NCBI GenBank assembly: GCA_011526045.1 | Contig: WYBE01000050.1 | Span: forward strand, 110,037-174,036 | Direction of reading: 5' to 3' | DNA: 64,000 bases | From: Nevskiales bacterium | GTDB taxonomy: Bacteria > Pseudomonadota > Gammaproteobacteria > Steroidobacterales > GCA-2729495 | Shown: positions 46,744-55,668 of the stretch, piece by piece | How the letters are laid out: the number at the start of each line of letters is the position of its first letter | How positions within the stretch are numbered: the first letter of the stretch is position 1 | The notes under the pieces: generated by a model | Databases searched by the model: none | What the model was told of the DNA's origin: nothing | What the model saw: only the letters and a program-made list of their open reading frames with translations | Position numbers and translations under genes: made by a program

Positions 46744-46881
46744 CCACCCCGGTCCGAGGGGTTATAACGCTGCAGACGAATGCAGGCTCGAACTTTCCCG
46801 AGCCGCGGCCTGAGGCCTGAGGCCAAACGTTGGCGCTCAAGCTTTCGCCCGCACCAACACCCCCTTCTATACTCCCCGTGC

Positions 46882-47466
46882 ATGAACCCAATACGTTGTC
46901 GCTGCGGCGCAGTCCAAGGCACCGTTGCAGACGGGTCGATCAATAACCGCGTGCGCTGCTACTGCAAGGACTGCCAGGCGTTTGCACGCTTCCTGGGCCG
47001 TGCCTCCGAGATTCTCGACCAGTCGGGCGGGACGGATATCGTTCAAGTGGCCCAGGTTCGAGTCCGGTTCTCGTCCGGACTCGAGCGCCTTGCGGCGGTG
47101 CGCCTGACTGAAGCCGGAATGCTGCGGTGGTACGCGTCCTGTTGCAACACGCCTATCGGTAATACGATGCGCGACCCGAAATGGGCCTTCGTTGGGCTGA
47201 TTCACTCCTGTCTGGCGGGCGAGCAGGTTGCTGGCGCCTTCGGCTCAAAGGTGGCGAGGGTCAACACGAGTTCCGCCATCGGTGATCCGAAACCAGAGGG
47301 AGGCCGGCTACCGGGTTTCATGTTCAGGCTCCTGGGTATTGTCGTGTCGGCCCGGCTATTTCGGGAACGCCATGCGTCCCCGTTCTTCGACAGCTCCGGC
47401 GCCACGGTGGTCACACCGCGCGTTCTTTCAGCAGCCGAACTCGAGCAGTTCAACAGTGCAGCCTGA
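46882..47466 (+). CDS. DUF6151 / GFA-like zinc-binding-fold protein
   Basis: 194 residues from ATG 46882; a frame starting at 46780 adds an implausible leader. CRCGAVQGTVADG and RVRCYCKDCQAFARFLG give paired Cys ligands like those of the GFA / Mss4-like fold, and YASCCNTPIGNTM adds a second Cys pair. This pattern matches DUF6151 proteins annotated in many proteobacteria. The role is unknown. It stands alone. Confidence 0.75.
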   Translation: MNPIRCRCGAVQGTVADGSINNRVRCYCKDCQAFARFLGRASEILDQSGGTDIVQVAQVRVRFSSGLERLAAVRLTEAGMLRWYASCCNTPIGNTMRDPKWAFVGLIHSCLAGEQVAGAFGSKVARVNTSSAIGDPKPEGGRLPGFMFRLLGIVVSARLFRERHASPFFDSSGATVVTPRVLSAAELEQFNSAA

Positions 47467-47835
47467 CCAGAGCCCATCGCGCGGCGAAATGGCGCTGGAG
47501 AGTTTGCCTGTTTGATCATCCGGCTCGCTACCGGTTTTTGCTGGTCAGCATCCGCCCCGTATCATCGCGCCCCGCGGCGTTACGGGCCTGCGGCTAACGT
47601 AGATATTCAAATGCTCCGGCACCGATATTAAACAATGGGTTGACCAGTCTTCCTGCACCGGCCATCCGCTCTGTCCGCACACGTTGTTGCCAGCCCTTGC
47701 GAGAGGGGTTTAGAGTCGGACTGACCTCCACCCGAAAACCAGAGAACAGAAAGGGTGCCAGGAGGGTTCGATCGTGACCGTCCGCGGTGCATTAGTCCCG
47801 TTCCCAGCCGGGCCCGGTACGCTGGAGACGCAATC
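47467..47835. other. 369-base intergenic region, no gene seen
   Basis: No convincing frame on either strand. It must hold the promoter of the secreted repeat protein at 47836. I see no strong palindrome or terminator. Confidence 0.4.
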
Positions 47836-49638
47836 ATGAAACTGTGCTTGCCGTGCGGGTGGCGCGCGTTGCTCACGGGCGTCGTCACTGCCATTTGCGC
47901 CGCCAGCCCGGCGAGCGCCGACATCGTACGGATCATCGGTGCGAGCCTGCGCGTCACGGAGGGCGCGCCGACGGTGGTCGAAGCGAAATTCCTCGGCGAT
48001 CCGGCTGCACTTTACGACAACGAGCTGTTCCTCGACGCGCCGACCTTCATCGGCCCGATTTTCAACAACCATACGACCCCGCCCGACACGACGGTGCCGC
48101 TCGGCACTTTCCTGCCGGAGACGGTGCTCTTCATTCGCAACCAGGCGTTTTTCATCCCGAATCCGGGCAGTCCGGCGAGCTATAACTTCGGCTTCTTCAC
48201 CGGTGACGGCATGTTGCCCCTCAACCCCGACCGCCTGCCGCACGCGGTGTTTGAGTTCGACACCAGCGATCCCGATGCAGGGGTGACGGTCAGCTTCGAG
48301 GACCAGTTCGGCGGCGGCGATCTCGACTTCAACGACGCCGTCTATTCCTTCACCAACGTCTACGTGGGCTTCGTCGATGTCGCGCTCTCGCCCGTCGTCA
48401 TTGGACCGGGGGAGTCGGTGACCGTGAACGACAGCGAGTCGGTGCATTTCGCCGCACTCGACGACTTGTTCGGCAATGCGGGCGATATCATCAACAACGG
48501 CTCGGTGACCAACTACGGTGATGGCGAAAACTCGGGCTCGTTCGACAACTCCGGCGGTTTCTTCAACGATCTTCCGGCCAAACTCACGAATGCCGCCGGC
48601 GGCCAGTTCTCCAGTTCGGGGTGGCTCACGAACTTCGGCAGTGTCGTCAATGAGGGGGAACTCGAGAACTCTGGCGACCTTGCGAATGGCGGCTCGATCG
48701 ATAGTTCCGGCACCATCCGCAACGCCGCCTCCGTGGTGAACAGCGGCGCGGCCAGCGTGACCAACGCCGTGGGGGGCGCGATCGACAACATCGGCACCTG
48801 GGTGAACCGCAGCGGAACCACGACGCAGAACGACGGCACGATCACGAACAGCGGCAGTTTCTACGTGGAGGGCGGAGCGAGCGTGTCCGGCAGCGGCAGC
48901 TATGAAGCGATAGGCGCCGCCGCCACTTACGTCAGCGGCTCCATGCAGGCCGCGTTGATCAAGATCCAGGGCTTCCTGGGCGGCAGCGGCACGCTCCAGG
49001 GGCCGGTGGACGCGGAATCGAACGCCACCATCAGCCCCGGCGATTCGCCGGGAACCCTGACGGTGGACGGCGACTTCGCGCTCACCGGCGGGGCGCTGGT
49101 GATCGAGATTTCGTCGCCCGGCGAGCACGATGTGCTCGCCATCACCGGTGCGGCGACCTTCACGGGCGGGCTGGTCGAGTACCGGTTCCTGCAGCCGCCG
49201 GCGGCAGGCGAGAGCTACACCTGGCTCACGGCCACGGAGGGCATCAACGGCGCCGATACGCTTGCGAACTCCGTCACCGGCGGACCGGCCGGGCTCGCCT
49301 TCCACACGGAGGGCGACGGCACCTCGCTGGTCCTGCGCGTGGTCGCCGATGCCGACGGCGACGGTATTGCCGATGAAGCGGACAACTGCATCCAGGTCGC
49401 CAATGTCAATCAGCGCGACACCGACGGCGACCAGTACGGGAATCTCTGTGACGGCGACCTCAACAACAGCGGCGGCATGGTTAACTTCGCTGATCTGGCG
49501 CTGTTCCGGGCACGCTTCGGCGGCAGCGACGCGGACGCCGATTTTGACGGCAATGGCCAGGTGAATTTCGTCGACCTGGCCCATTTCCGGGCATTCTTCG
49601 GCAAGCCGGCGGGGCCGTCGGGTACCGTGCCGCCGTGA
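47836..49638 (+). CDS. secreted DUF4114 / beta-helix repeat / thrombospondin-3 / dockerin-like protein
   Basis: 600 residues from ATG 47836. Signal peptide with cleavage near ASPASA-DI. Residues ~30-185 form a DUF4114-type domain with the signature FEDQFGGGDLDFNDAVYSF. Residues ~200-390 carry short Asn/Gly/Ser repeats (IINNGSVTNYG, SGSFDNSGGFFND, LENSGDLANGGSIDSSG) like autotransporter or filamentous-haemagglutinin beta-helices. A Ca2+-binding type-3 repeat follows (DADGDGIADEADNC). The end has two dockerin-like Ca2+ loops (DLNNSGGMVNFADLALFRAR and DFDGNGQVNFVDLAHFRAFF). It is an extracellular structural or adhesive protein. No cohesin or sorting tag is visible. Confidence 0.75.
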   Translation: MKLCLPCGWRALLTGVVTAICAASPASADIVRIIGASLRVTEGAPTVVEAKFLGDPAALYDNELFLDAPTFIGPIFNNHTTPPDTTVPLGTFLPETVLFIRNQAFFIPNPGSPASYNFGFFTGDGMLPLNPDRLPHAVFEFDTSDPDAGVTVSFEDQFGGGDLDFNDAVYSFTNVYVGFVDVALSPVVIGPGESVTVNDSESVHFAALDDLFGNAGDIINNGSVTNYGDGENSGSFDNSGGFFNDLPAKLTNAAGGQFSSSGWLTNFGSVVNEGELENSGDLANGGSIDSSGTIRNAASVVNSGAASVTNAVGGAIDNIGTWVNRSGTTTQNDGTITNSGSFYVEGGASVSGSGSYEAIGAAATYVSGSMQAALIKIQGFLGGSGTLQGPVDAESNATISPGDSPGTLTVDGDFALTGGALVIEISSPGEHDVLAITGAATFTGGLVEYRFLQPPAAGESYTWLTATEGINGADTLANSVTGGPAGLAFHTEGDGTSLVLRVVADADGDGIADEADNCIQVANVNQRDTDGDQYGNLCDGDLNNSGGMVNFADLALFRARFGGSDADADFDGNGQVNFVDLAHFRAFFGKPAGPSGTVPP

Positions 49639-49654
49639 GTTGAAGAAATAGGGG

Positions 49655-49704
49655 GTCGGGAAAAACGGGGTCGGAGTCATGACTCCGACCCCCTTTTTCC
49701 CGGT
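49655..49704. repeat. 50-base near-perfect inverted repeat (cruciform / terminator)
   Basis: The core GGGGTCGGAGTCA-TGACTCCGACCCC (49667-49692) is a perfect 26-base palindrome. The arms continue outward with GTCGGGAAAAAC against CTTTTTCCCGGTC, giving about 25-bp arms with few mismatches. It lies between two convergent genes (secreted protein stop 49638, lipB stop 49722) and offers an A or T run on each strand, so it can end transcription in both directions. Palindromes of this GTCGGAGTC type recur as REP-like elements in gammaproteobacteria. Confidence 0.75.
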
Positions 49705-49721
49705 CGCGCCTCGCGTCGTGC

Positions 49722-50318
49722 CTACAGCCGCGCGAGCAGCTCTTCCTCCAGGTCGCGACTGACCCGATCGGCATCCGCCGGACCGCCGAGCGCGGCGACC
49801 TGGGTGACCTCGATCCCCGGATAACCGCAGGGATTGATGCGGGCGAACGGCGCGAGGTCCATGTCCACATTGAGTGCGAGTCCGTGGTAGCTCGCGCCCC
49901 GGCGTACGCGCAGCCCGAGGCTCGCGATCTTGGCGCCATCCACGTAGACACCCGGAGCTGCGGGCCGGCTCGCAGCGCGGATGTCGTACCGGGCGAGGGT
50001 CGCGACGACGACGTCTTCCAGCAGGCTCACCAGCGCGCGGACGCCGAGGTGCCGGCGCCCGAGGTCGAGCAAGACGTAGGCGACGACCTGGCCGGGTCCG
50101 TGATAGGTCACCTGACCGCCACGATCGACACGCACGACGGGAATGTCGCCGGCGTCGAGCACGTGGGCCGGGTCCGCGTTCATGCCGAGCGTGAACACCG
50201 GCGGGTGTTGCAGCAGCCAGAGTTCGTCAGGGGTGCCGGGGTCGCGCTCCATGGTGAACCGCACCATGTCGTCGAAAGCCACGCGGTAATCCACCAGGCC
50301 CGGCCGGCGCACCCGCAT
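49722..50318 (-). CDS. lipB: octanoyl-[acyl-carrier-protein]-protein N-octanoyltransferase
   Basis: 198 residues from ATG 50318. It transfers octanoate from ACP to lipoyl domains. It shows WLLQHPPVFTLGMNADPAHV, VVRVDRGGQVTYHGPGQVVA (the R-G-G-x-x-T-Y-H-G-P-G-Q signature), PGVYVDGAKIASLGLRVRRG (catalytic Lys) and HGLALNVDMDLAPFARINPC (catalytic Cys in the family's N-P-C-G motif). lipA is not in the window. It lies 2 bases after the YbeD gene. Confidence 0.94.
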   Translation of the reverse strand: MRVRRPGLVDYRVAFDDMVRFTMERDPGTPDELWLLQHPPVFTLGMNADPAHVLDAGDIPVVRVDRGGQVTYHGPGQVVAYVLLDLGRRHLGVRALVSLLEDVVVATLARYDIRAASRPAAPGVYVDGAKIASLGLRVRRGASYHGLALNVDMDLAPFARINPCGYPGIEVTQVAALGGPADADRVSRDLEEELLARL

Positions 50319-50320
50319 CG

Positions 50321-50605
50321 TCACAGCACGAACAGGACCTGCTCGGCTGCCGTCAGGGCCCGATAGATGGCATCGAGCTGCTCGCGGCTCTCGGCGTCTA
50401 TCGTGATGGTCACGGCGAGAAAACGCCCGTTGCTGCTTGCGCGCGTGCGCACGCTTGCGGCCGGGATCTCCGTTCCGGAGTGCTCGCTGATGAGCGCAAC
50501 CACCTGCGCCTCGAACTCCGCCTCGTGCCGGCCCATGACCTTGATCGGGAAGCGGCACGGAAACGTAAACGGTGATTCGTGGTCAGTTTCGTTTACGAAT
50601 TTCAT
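50321..50605 (-). CDS. ybeD: YbeD/DUF493-family protein
   Basis: 94 residues. The ACT-like fold of the UPF0250 family: FPCRFPIKVMGRHEAEFEAQ, VRTRASSNGRFLAVTITIDA, REQLDAIYRALTAAEQVLFV ending in L as usual. Function is unknown; it lies between dacA and lipB in E. coli too. Its start overlaps the end of the aminotransferase gene by 23 bases. Confidence 0.92.
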   Translation of the reverse strand: MKFVNETDHESPFTFPCRFPIKVMGRHEAEFEAQVVALISEHSGTEIPAASVRTRASSNGRFLAVTITIDAESREQLDAIYRALTAAEQVLFVL

Positions 50606-51443
50606 AAGCCTGGGCTACCACGCGCCACACTGGTCCCGGCACGCCGGCGCCGACCGGCACCCCGTCGAGGCGGGTGACCGGCGCAACGCCGCGCATGGCG
50701 GCGGTCAGCCAGATCTCGTCCGCCGCGCGCAGGCGCGCCTCGTGGATCGATTCCTCACGGTAGCCGAAGCCGGCCGTCGCCGCCACTTCCCTGACGAGTC
50801 GCAGTGTCGTGCCCGGCAGGATGGCGGTGCTGTCGGCGCGACTCACCAGCGTGCCGCCCTCGACGATGACGACCGAGCTGCCGGCGCCTTCGGTGACGAA
50901 GCCGTCGCGCAGCATGATGTACTCGCCGGCGCCTGCCTGGCGCGCGGCGTCGCGCAGCAGCACGTTGGCGAGCAGCGCCGTGCTCTTGATGTCGCAGCGG
51001 GCCCAGCGGGGGTCGGGCCCCGTGATGGCGCTCACCCCCGGCGTGTCGGGATCGGCGGGAGCCAGCGGGCTCGCCATGGCAAACACAGTCGGCGCGAGTC
51101 CGGTCGGGAGCAGGTGGTCGCGGCCACGGTCGGCACCGCGGCTGACGTGTACGTAGATGCCCATGTCCGCGCCTGCGCCCGCCTCGCGATTGCGTGCGAT
51201 CAGCTGCGCGACGATGTCGCGCCAGGCGGCCTCTGCGTGGGGATTGGCGATACGCAGCTCGGCCAGGCTGCGCGCGAGGCGCGCGAGATGCGCATCGAGC
51301 AGCAGCGGCCGGCCGTCGTAGACCGCGATCACCTCGTACACGGCATCCGCAAACAGGAAGCCGCGATCGAGCGGCGAGATGCGCGCTTCTGCAACCGGCA
51401 GAAAGCGGCCGTTCAGGTAGGCGATGGGCAGCGACTGCGCCAT
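50583..51443 (-). CDS. class IV aminotransferase, D-amino-acid transaminase-like
   Basis: 286 residues from ATG 51443. Fold-type IV PLP enzyme: IAYLNGRFLPVAEARISPLD, RGFLFADAVYEVIAVYDGRP, the PLP Lys in RCDIKSTALLANVLLRDAAR, GFVTEGAGSSVVIVEGGTLV and ADEIWLTAAMRGVAPVTRLD. The Y-E-V-I and I-K-S-x-x-L-L-x-N motifs favour a D-alanine transaminase over the branched-chain type. Its position directly after dacA fits supply of D-Ala or D-Glu for peptidoglycan. This position is common in Pseudomonas and Xanthomonas relatives. Confidence 0.88.
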   Translation of the reverse strand: MAQSLPIAYLNGRFLPVAEARISPLDRGFLFADAVYEVIAVYDGRPLLLDAHLARLARSLAELRIANPHAEAAWRDIVAQLIARNREAGAGADMGIYVHVSRGADRGRDHLLPTGLAPTVFAMASPLAPADPDTPGVSAITGPDPRWARCDIKSTALLANVLLRDAARQAGAGEYIMLRDGFVTEGAGSSVVIVEGGTLVSRADSTAILPGTTLRLVREVAATAGFGYREESIHEARLRAADEIWLTAAMRGVAPVTRLDGVPVGAGVPGPVWRVVAQAYEIRKRN

Positions 51444-51469
51444 GGTCGGCGCGGGAACCCGGCGCTGTC

Positions 51470-52627
51470 CTACTCGAACCAGAGCAGCGCGGTGTCCACC
51501 GCCTGGCGCCACAGCGACCCTTCCTCCACGGCGGCCAGCGCCACGAGAGGCGTCTCGGCGAGCGGCTCGCCGGCGAGTTCGATCCGCAGGCTGCCGACTG
51601 GCTGGCCCTGGGCGACCGGCGCAATCAGGTCACGGGGTGCCTCCGGTTTGCTGCTGAGCTGGTCGGCGGTGCCGCGGGGAATGGTGAGCCAGAGGTCGGC
51701 GTTGACACCCAGGCCGACCGTTTCCGCCACGCCTTTCCAGACGCGTGATTGCGCGATCTGCTCACCGGCCTGCTGAACCCTGCGGGTTTCGTAGAAGCGA
51801 AAGCCGTAGTTCAGGAGCTCCTGCGATGCCTTGGCCCGGGCCTGCTCGCTCTCCATTGCCATGACGACCGAAATCAGCCGCATGTCGTCGCGCTTGGCGG
51901 AGGCCGCCAGGCAGTAGCCGGCGCTCTGGGTGTGCCCGGTCTTGATGCCGTCCACCGTGGGGTCGCGATAGAGGAGCAGGTTGCGATTGCCCTGGCGAAT
52001 GTTGTTGAAGACGAATTCCTTCTCGGAGTACCAGCGGTAGTGCTCGGGGAACTCCGCAATGATGGCGCGCGAGAGCTTCGCGATGTCGGCGGCCGAGGTG
52101 TAGTGATCCGGGTGCGGCAGCCCGGTGCTGTTGACGAAATGACTGTTGGTCATGCCCAGTTCCTGCGCATGCTGGTTCATGACGTCCGAAAAGGCGTCTT
52201 CCGAGCCGCTGACATGTTCCGCGAGCGCGATGCTCGCGTCATTGCCGGACTGGATGATCATGCCCTTGAGCATGACCTCCATCGGAGCGGAGCTGTTGAT
52301 CGGCAGCATCGTGGTGGAGCCACCCGAGCCCGCGCCCCCGGTGCGCCAGGCGTGCTCGCTCACCCGGACGTCGTCGGTGATCTTGACCGCCCCCGCCTGC
52401 AGCGCCTTGTAGACGGCATAGGCGGTCATCAGCTTGGTGAGGCTCGCCGGCTCCATGCGCGTGTTTTCATCGCGCGCGGCGAGCACCTTGCCGGTCGCGA
52501 AGTCGATGAGCACGTAACTCTTCGCCGCGATCTCCGGGGGTGGCGGAACGGTCGGCAATGCCGCCGTTGCGGCAGTGCAGAAAAGCAGTAGGGCAAGAAG
52601 CCCGATGGCTCCCGGCGAGGTTCTCAT
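51470..52627 (-). CDS. dacA: D-alanyl-D-alanine carboxypeptidase (PBP5/6 type)
   Basis: 385 residues. Signal peptide (LLALLLFCTAATAALP). The penicillin-binding triad is complete: S-x-x-K in EPASLTKLMTAYAVYKAL, S-x-N in IQSGNDASIALAE and K-T-G in GIKTGHTQSAGYCLAAS. A C-terminal PBP5 beta domain and an amphipathic end (ALAAVEEGSLWRQAVDTALL) attach it to the outer face of the inner membrane. It trims the terminal D-Ala from peptidoglycan stem peptides. It belongs to the rlpA-mltB-rodA-mrdA cluster. Confidence 0.94.
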   Translation of the reverse strand: MRTSPGAIGLLALLLFCTAATAALPTVPPPPEIAAKSYVLIDFATGKVLAARDENTRMEPASLTKLMTAYAVYKALQAGAVKITDDVRVSEHAWRTGGAGSGGSTTMLPINSSAPMEVMLKGMIIQSGNDASIALAEHVSGSEDAFSDVMNQHAQELGMTNSHFVNSTGLPHPDHYTSAADIAKLSRAIIAEFPEHYRWYSEKEFVFNNIRQGNRNLLLYRDPTVDGIKTGHTQSAGYCLAASAKRDDMRLISVVMAMESEQARAKASQELLNYGFRFYETRRVQQAGEQIAQSRVWKGVAETVGLGVNADLWLTIPRGTADQLSSKPEAPRDLIAPVAQGQPVGSLRIELAGEPLAETPLVALAAVEEGSLWRQAVDTALLWFE

Positions 52628-52659
52628 GGTCGCGCTCCGAATTGTCTTAAAGGGGCCGC

Positions 52660-53496
52660 TCAGCCGCCCGGCATGGCGCCACCGGCAGCGGGCGCCTCGA
52701 GGACCAGCCGCGGCTTGCCGAGATTGAGGCGGTCGACTCGTGCAGCCACCGCATCGTACTCGGCCGCGTTCTTTACCGGCCCGATGCGCACGCGGTAGAG
52801 CGCCGGTTCGGCTTGTCCATCATAGCGGACGACGGCGTTCGCGAAACCCTGCTGTTGCAGTTGTCGTCGCAGTGCTTCGGCGTTGTCGGGCTGGCTGAAG
52901 GCGCCGATCTGGACGTAAATGGTGCCAGTGGCTGCCTCGCCCGCCACCGCCGGCCCCGCGAGTGCCTGTACTTCGACCTGGGCAGTGCCGGCGCTGACAA
53001 AGCCGAGATCGCGCGCTGCGGCGTATGAAAGATCGATCAGGCGCCCCTTCATGAAGGGGCCGCGGTCATTGATGCGAACGATGATGGACTTGCCGCTGTC
53101 CAGGTTGGTGACACGCGCGGTGGTGGGCAGCGGGAGCGTCTTGTGGGCCGCGGTCAGCGCGTACATGTCGTAGGTCTCGCCACTGGAAGTGGGCCGCCCG
53201 TGGAACTCCCGGCCGTACCACGACGCGATCCCCTGCTCGCTGTAACCGGCGCTTTCCGGCAGCACGTAGTAGCGTTGGCCCATGACCTCGTAGAAGGGCG
53301 GGTTACCGCTCGCGGACCTCGGCTCGCTGGCGTCGGGCGCTCGAGGCGGGGTGACGCCGGGGATCCGCGCCTTCTCCATTGTCGGCTCGGGCAGTACCGG
53401 CCCTGTGGGCCGGGGCTCGGTGGTGGCACAGGCGGCCAGCAGCGCTGCCAGCGCCGCGATCAGGAGACCTTGAGGACGAATCGCGGTGGACAGCAA
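52660..53496 (-). CDS. rlpA: RlpA septal-ring-type lytic transglycosylase lipoprotein
   Basis: 278 residues if translation starts at TTG 53496 (preceded by GCGGGAAG), which gives an ideal lipoprotein signal ending LAALLAAC. The ATG at 53589 would overlap mltB by 77 bases and bury the signal. The double-psi beta-barrel holds QGIASWYGREFHGRPTSSGE and IIVRINDRGPFMKGRLIDLS with the catalytic Asp. The SPOR domain (about 200-270) has YVQIGAFSQPDNAEALRRQL, which binds denuded glycan at the septum. Confidence 0.9.
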   Translation of the reverse strand: MLSTAIRPQGLLIAALAALLAACATTEPRPTGPVLPEPTMEKARIPGVTPPRAPDASEPRSASGNPPFYEVMGQRYYVLPESAGYSEQGIASWYGREFHGRPTSSGETYDMYALTAAHKTLPLPTTARVTNLDSGKSIIVRINDRGPFMKGRLIDLSYAAARDLGFVSAGTAQVEVQALAGPAVAGEAATGTIYVQIGAFSQPDNAEALRRQLQQQGFANAVVRYDGQAEPALYRVRIGPVKNAAEYDAVAARVDRLNLGKPRLVLEAPAAGGAMPGG

Positions 53497-53512
53497 CTTC
53501 CCGCGCTCCGCG

Positions 53513-54538
53513 TCAGAGTCCGGGCGCGGCGTCGGGCCGGCTGGCGCGAAAGGCTTCGCCGATGGCCTGGCCAAGCTGGAACACGGCAAGGGCGTACATC
53601 GTGCTGCGATTGTAACGGGTGATCACGTAAAAGTTGTGAAAGCCGACCCAGTACTCGAGCCCGTCGTCGCCCTCGAAGGCCAGCAGCCCGGCCGGTGCCG
53701 AGGCGGGCATGTCGGTCGAGAAACGCACGCCCTGCGCCTTCAGCCCGGTCACGGTCGATGTGGCAGACAGTGTGTTGTCCTCCGGGCGATGAGCGCTCGC
53801 TGTGGCCAGCGTCGCGCGCGTGACCACCGCCTCGCCGCTGCGCCACTTGTGGGCGACGAAGTAGTTGGCGACGCTCGCCAGCACGTCATCCCAGCTGTCG
53901 AACAGGTCGCGCCGGCCATCGCCGTCACCGTCCACGGCGTAGGCCCGGTAGCTGCTCGGCATGAACTGTGGGGCGCCCATCGCCCCGGCGTAGGATCCGA
54001 CGGCTTTGCCGAGGTCCAGTGACTCGTCGCGCGCGAGCAGGAACAGCTGGGTAAGCTCCGAGCGGAAGAAGTTCATGCGCGGCGGGTAGTCGAACGCGAG
54101 TGTCGTGAGGGCGTCGAGCAGGCGGTAGCGCCCGGTCCGGCTGCCGAAATAGGTCTCCACGCCGATGATGCCGACCAGCATCTCGGCCGGGACTCCTGTT
54201 TTCTCCGCCACCCGGGCCAGCCTCGCCTCGTGCTCGCGCCAGAAAGCGACGCCCGCGGCGATGCGTTCCGGTGTCAGGAAGATCGCGCGGTACTCGCGCC
54301 AGGTCTTGACCCGTTCGGCGGGGCGCGCGATCGCTTCGAGGATGCTCTGCTGGATTTCTGCACCGCCGAGGGTGGTGCGCAGGTAATCGGCGTCCAGGCC
54401 GTGATCACGGGCGAGTTCTGCGACGTAGGCCTGCACCTCCGGCCGCTGGACGTCGAGCGTCTTCGCCGCGTGGCCAGGCCACGGGCAGGCCGCAAGCAGA
54501 AAGAGCGCAGTCCACGGGGGCAGTCTGTTCATGGTCAT
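53513..54538 (-). CDS. mltB: membrane-bound lytic murein transglycosylase B
   Basis: 341 residues. Signal peptide (TALFLLAACPWPGHA) with C-P rather than a perfect lipobox. The SLT catalytic Glu lies in MLVGIIGVETYFGSRTGRYR, followed by DALTTLAFDYPPRMNFFRSE, GAMGAPQFMPSSYRAYAVDG, VANYFVAHKWRSGEAVV and FYVITRYNRSTMYALAVFQL. It cleaves the MurNAc-GlcNAc bond and forms 1,6-anhydroMurNAc. It overlaps rodA by 4 bases. Confidence 0.94.
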   Translation of the reverse strand: MTMNRLPPWTALFLLAACPWPGHAAKTLDVQRPEVQAYVAELARDHGLDADYLRTTLGGAEIQQSILEAIARPAERVKTWREYRAIFLTPERIAAGVAFWREHEARLARVAEKTGVPAEMLVGIIGVETYFGSRTGRYRLLDALTTLAFDYPPRMNFFRSELTQLFLLARDESLDLGKAVGSYAGAMGAPQFMPSSYRAYAVDGDGDGRRDLFDSWDDVLASVANYFVAHKWRSGEAVVTRATLATASAHRPEDNTLSATSTVTGLKAQGVRFSTDMPASAPAGLLAFEGDDGLEYWVGFHNFYVITRYNRSTMYALAVFQLGQAIGEAFRASRPDAAPGL

Positions 54539-55668
54539 CGGCGTACCGCGTCGCCCAGTTTACGGTGGGTATGAATCGACATCAGGATGCCAAACCCGGC
54601 GAGCAGCGTCACCATGGACGTGCCACCGGTGCTGACCAGTGGCAGCGGCACGCCGACCACCGGCAGCAGCCCGGTGACCATCGCCGTGTTGACGAACACG
54701 TAGCAGAAGAAGGTGATCGACAGCGTGCCGGCCAGCAGTCGCGTGAAGGTGTCGGGCGCCGTCAGTGCGATGAACAGGCCCCGGCCGATCACGAACAGGT
54801 AGAGCACGAACAGCGCCAGGACACCCATGAGCCCCCACTCCTCGCCGATCACGGCGAAAATGAAATCGGTGGAGCGCTCGGGCAGGAACTCGAGCTGGCC
54901 CTGGCTGCCGTTGAGCCAGCCCTTGCCGAACAGCCCGCCCGAGCCGATGGCGATTTTCGACTGGATGATGTGGTAGCCGGCGCCCAGCGGGTCCCGGTCG
55001 GGGTCGAACAGGGTGAGTACGCGATTGCGCTGGTAGTCGTGCATCGCCATCCACAGGACCGGGGCTCCAGCCAGGGCCGCCGCCACACCGCCTGCGATGT
55101 AGCGCCAGCCGAGGCCGCCGAGAAAGATCGCGGTAACGCCGGTCAGTACGATCAGGACGGCGGTGCCGAGATCCGGCTGCACCGCGATCAGCGCGGTCGG
55201 CACCAGGACGATGAGCAGGCTGCCGACGATGAGCACAAACGACGGCGGCAGCGGCCGGTCGTGCAGCACCCGTGCCAGGGTTAACGGCACGGCGAGTTTC
55301 ATGATTTCCGACGGCTGGAAGCGAATGCCGAAATCGAGCCAGCGCTGGCCGCCCTTGGCGATGTCGCCGCTGACCAGCACGAGGGCCAGCAGGCCGATGC
55401 CAACGAGATACAGCCAGGGGGCCCCGCGCCGCAGCCAGACCGGGTCGACCCGCGCGGCGAACAGCATGGCCGCGAGCGCCACGGCGACCTTGCCCGCGTG
55501 CGCCTGCATCAGAGCGAGACTCTGGCCGCTGGCGCTGTAGAGCACGATGCTTGCCAGCACCAGCAGGCCGACGATGCCGGCGAGCAGCGGCGGGTCCATG
55601 TGCGCCCAGCGCAGGATCCGGCCAAAGACCGTGAGCCGCGAGCTGGCATCGTCGCGCGAGCTGCTCAT
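54535..55668 (-). CDS. rodA: rod-shape peptidoglycan glycosyltransferase RodA
   Basis: 377 residues with about ten helices, SEDS family: MDPPLLAGIVGLLVLASIVL, IRFQPSEIMKLAVPLTLARV, ALIAVQPDLGTAVLIVLTGV (catalytic Asp region), GYHIIQSKIAIGSGGLFGKG, WLNGSQGQLEFLPERSTDFI, FAVIGEEWGLMG. It polymerises lipid II together with PBP2. The start and stop overlap the neighbouring genes by 4 bases each, so production with mrdA is coupled. Confidence 0.96.
   Translation of the reverse strand: MSSSRDDASSRLTVFGRILRWAHMDPPLLAGIVGLLVLASIVLYSASGQSLALMQAHAGKVAVALAAMLFAARVDPVWLRRGAPWLYLVGIGLLALVLVSGDIAKGGQRWLDFGIRFQPSEIMKLAVPLTLARVLHDRPLPPSFVLIVGSLLIVLVPTALIAVQPDLGTAVLIVLTGVTAIFLGGLGWRYIAGGVAAALAGAPVLWMAMHDYQRNRVLTLFDPDRDPLGAGYHIIQSKIAIGSGGLFGKGWLNGSQGQLEFLPERSTDFIFAVIGEEWGLMGVLALFVLYLFVIGRGLFIALTAPDTFTRLLAGTLSITFFCYVFVNTAMVTGLLPVVGVPLPLVSTGGTSMVTLLAGFGILMSIHTHRKLGDAVRR

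Noticed and set aside
46744..46881. Integron attC-like site before the DUF6151 gene (TTATAAC ... CGTTGG)
   Set aside because: The ends do not satisfy the R-Y-Y-Y-A-A-C and G-T-T-R-R-R-Y core rules and the arms do not pair as required.
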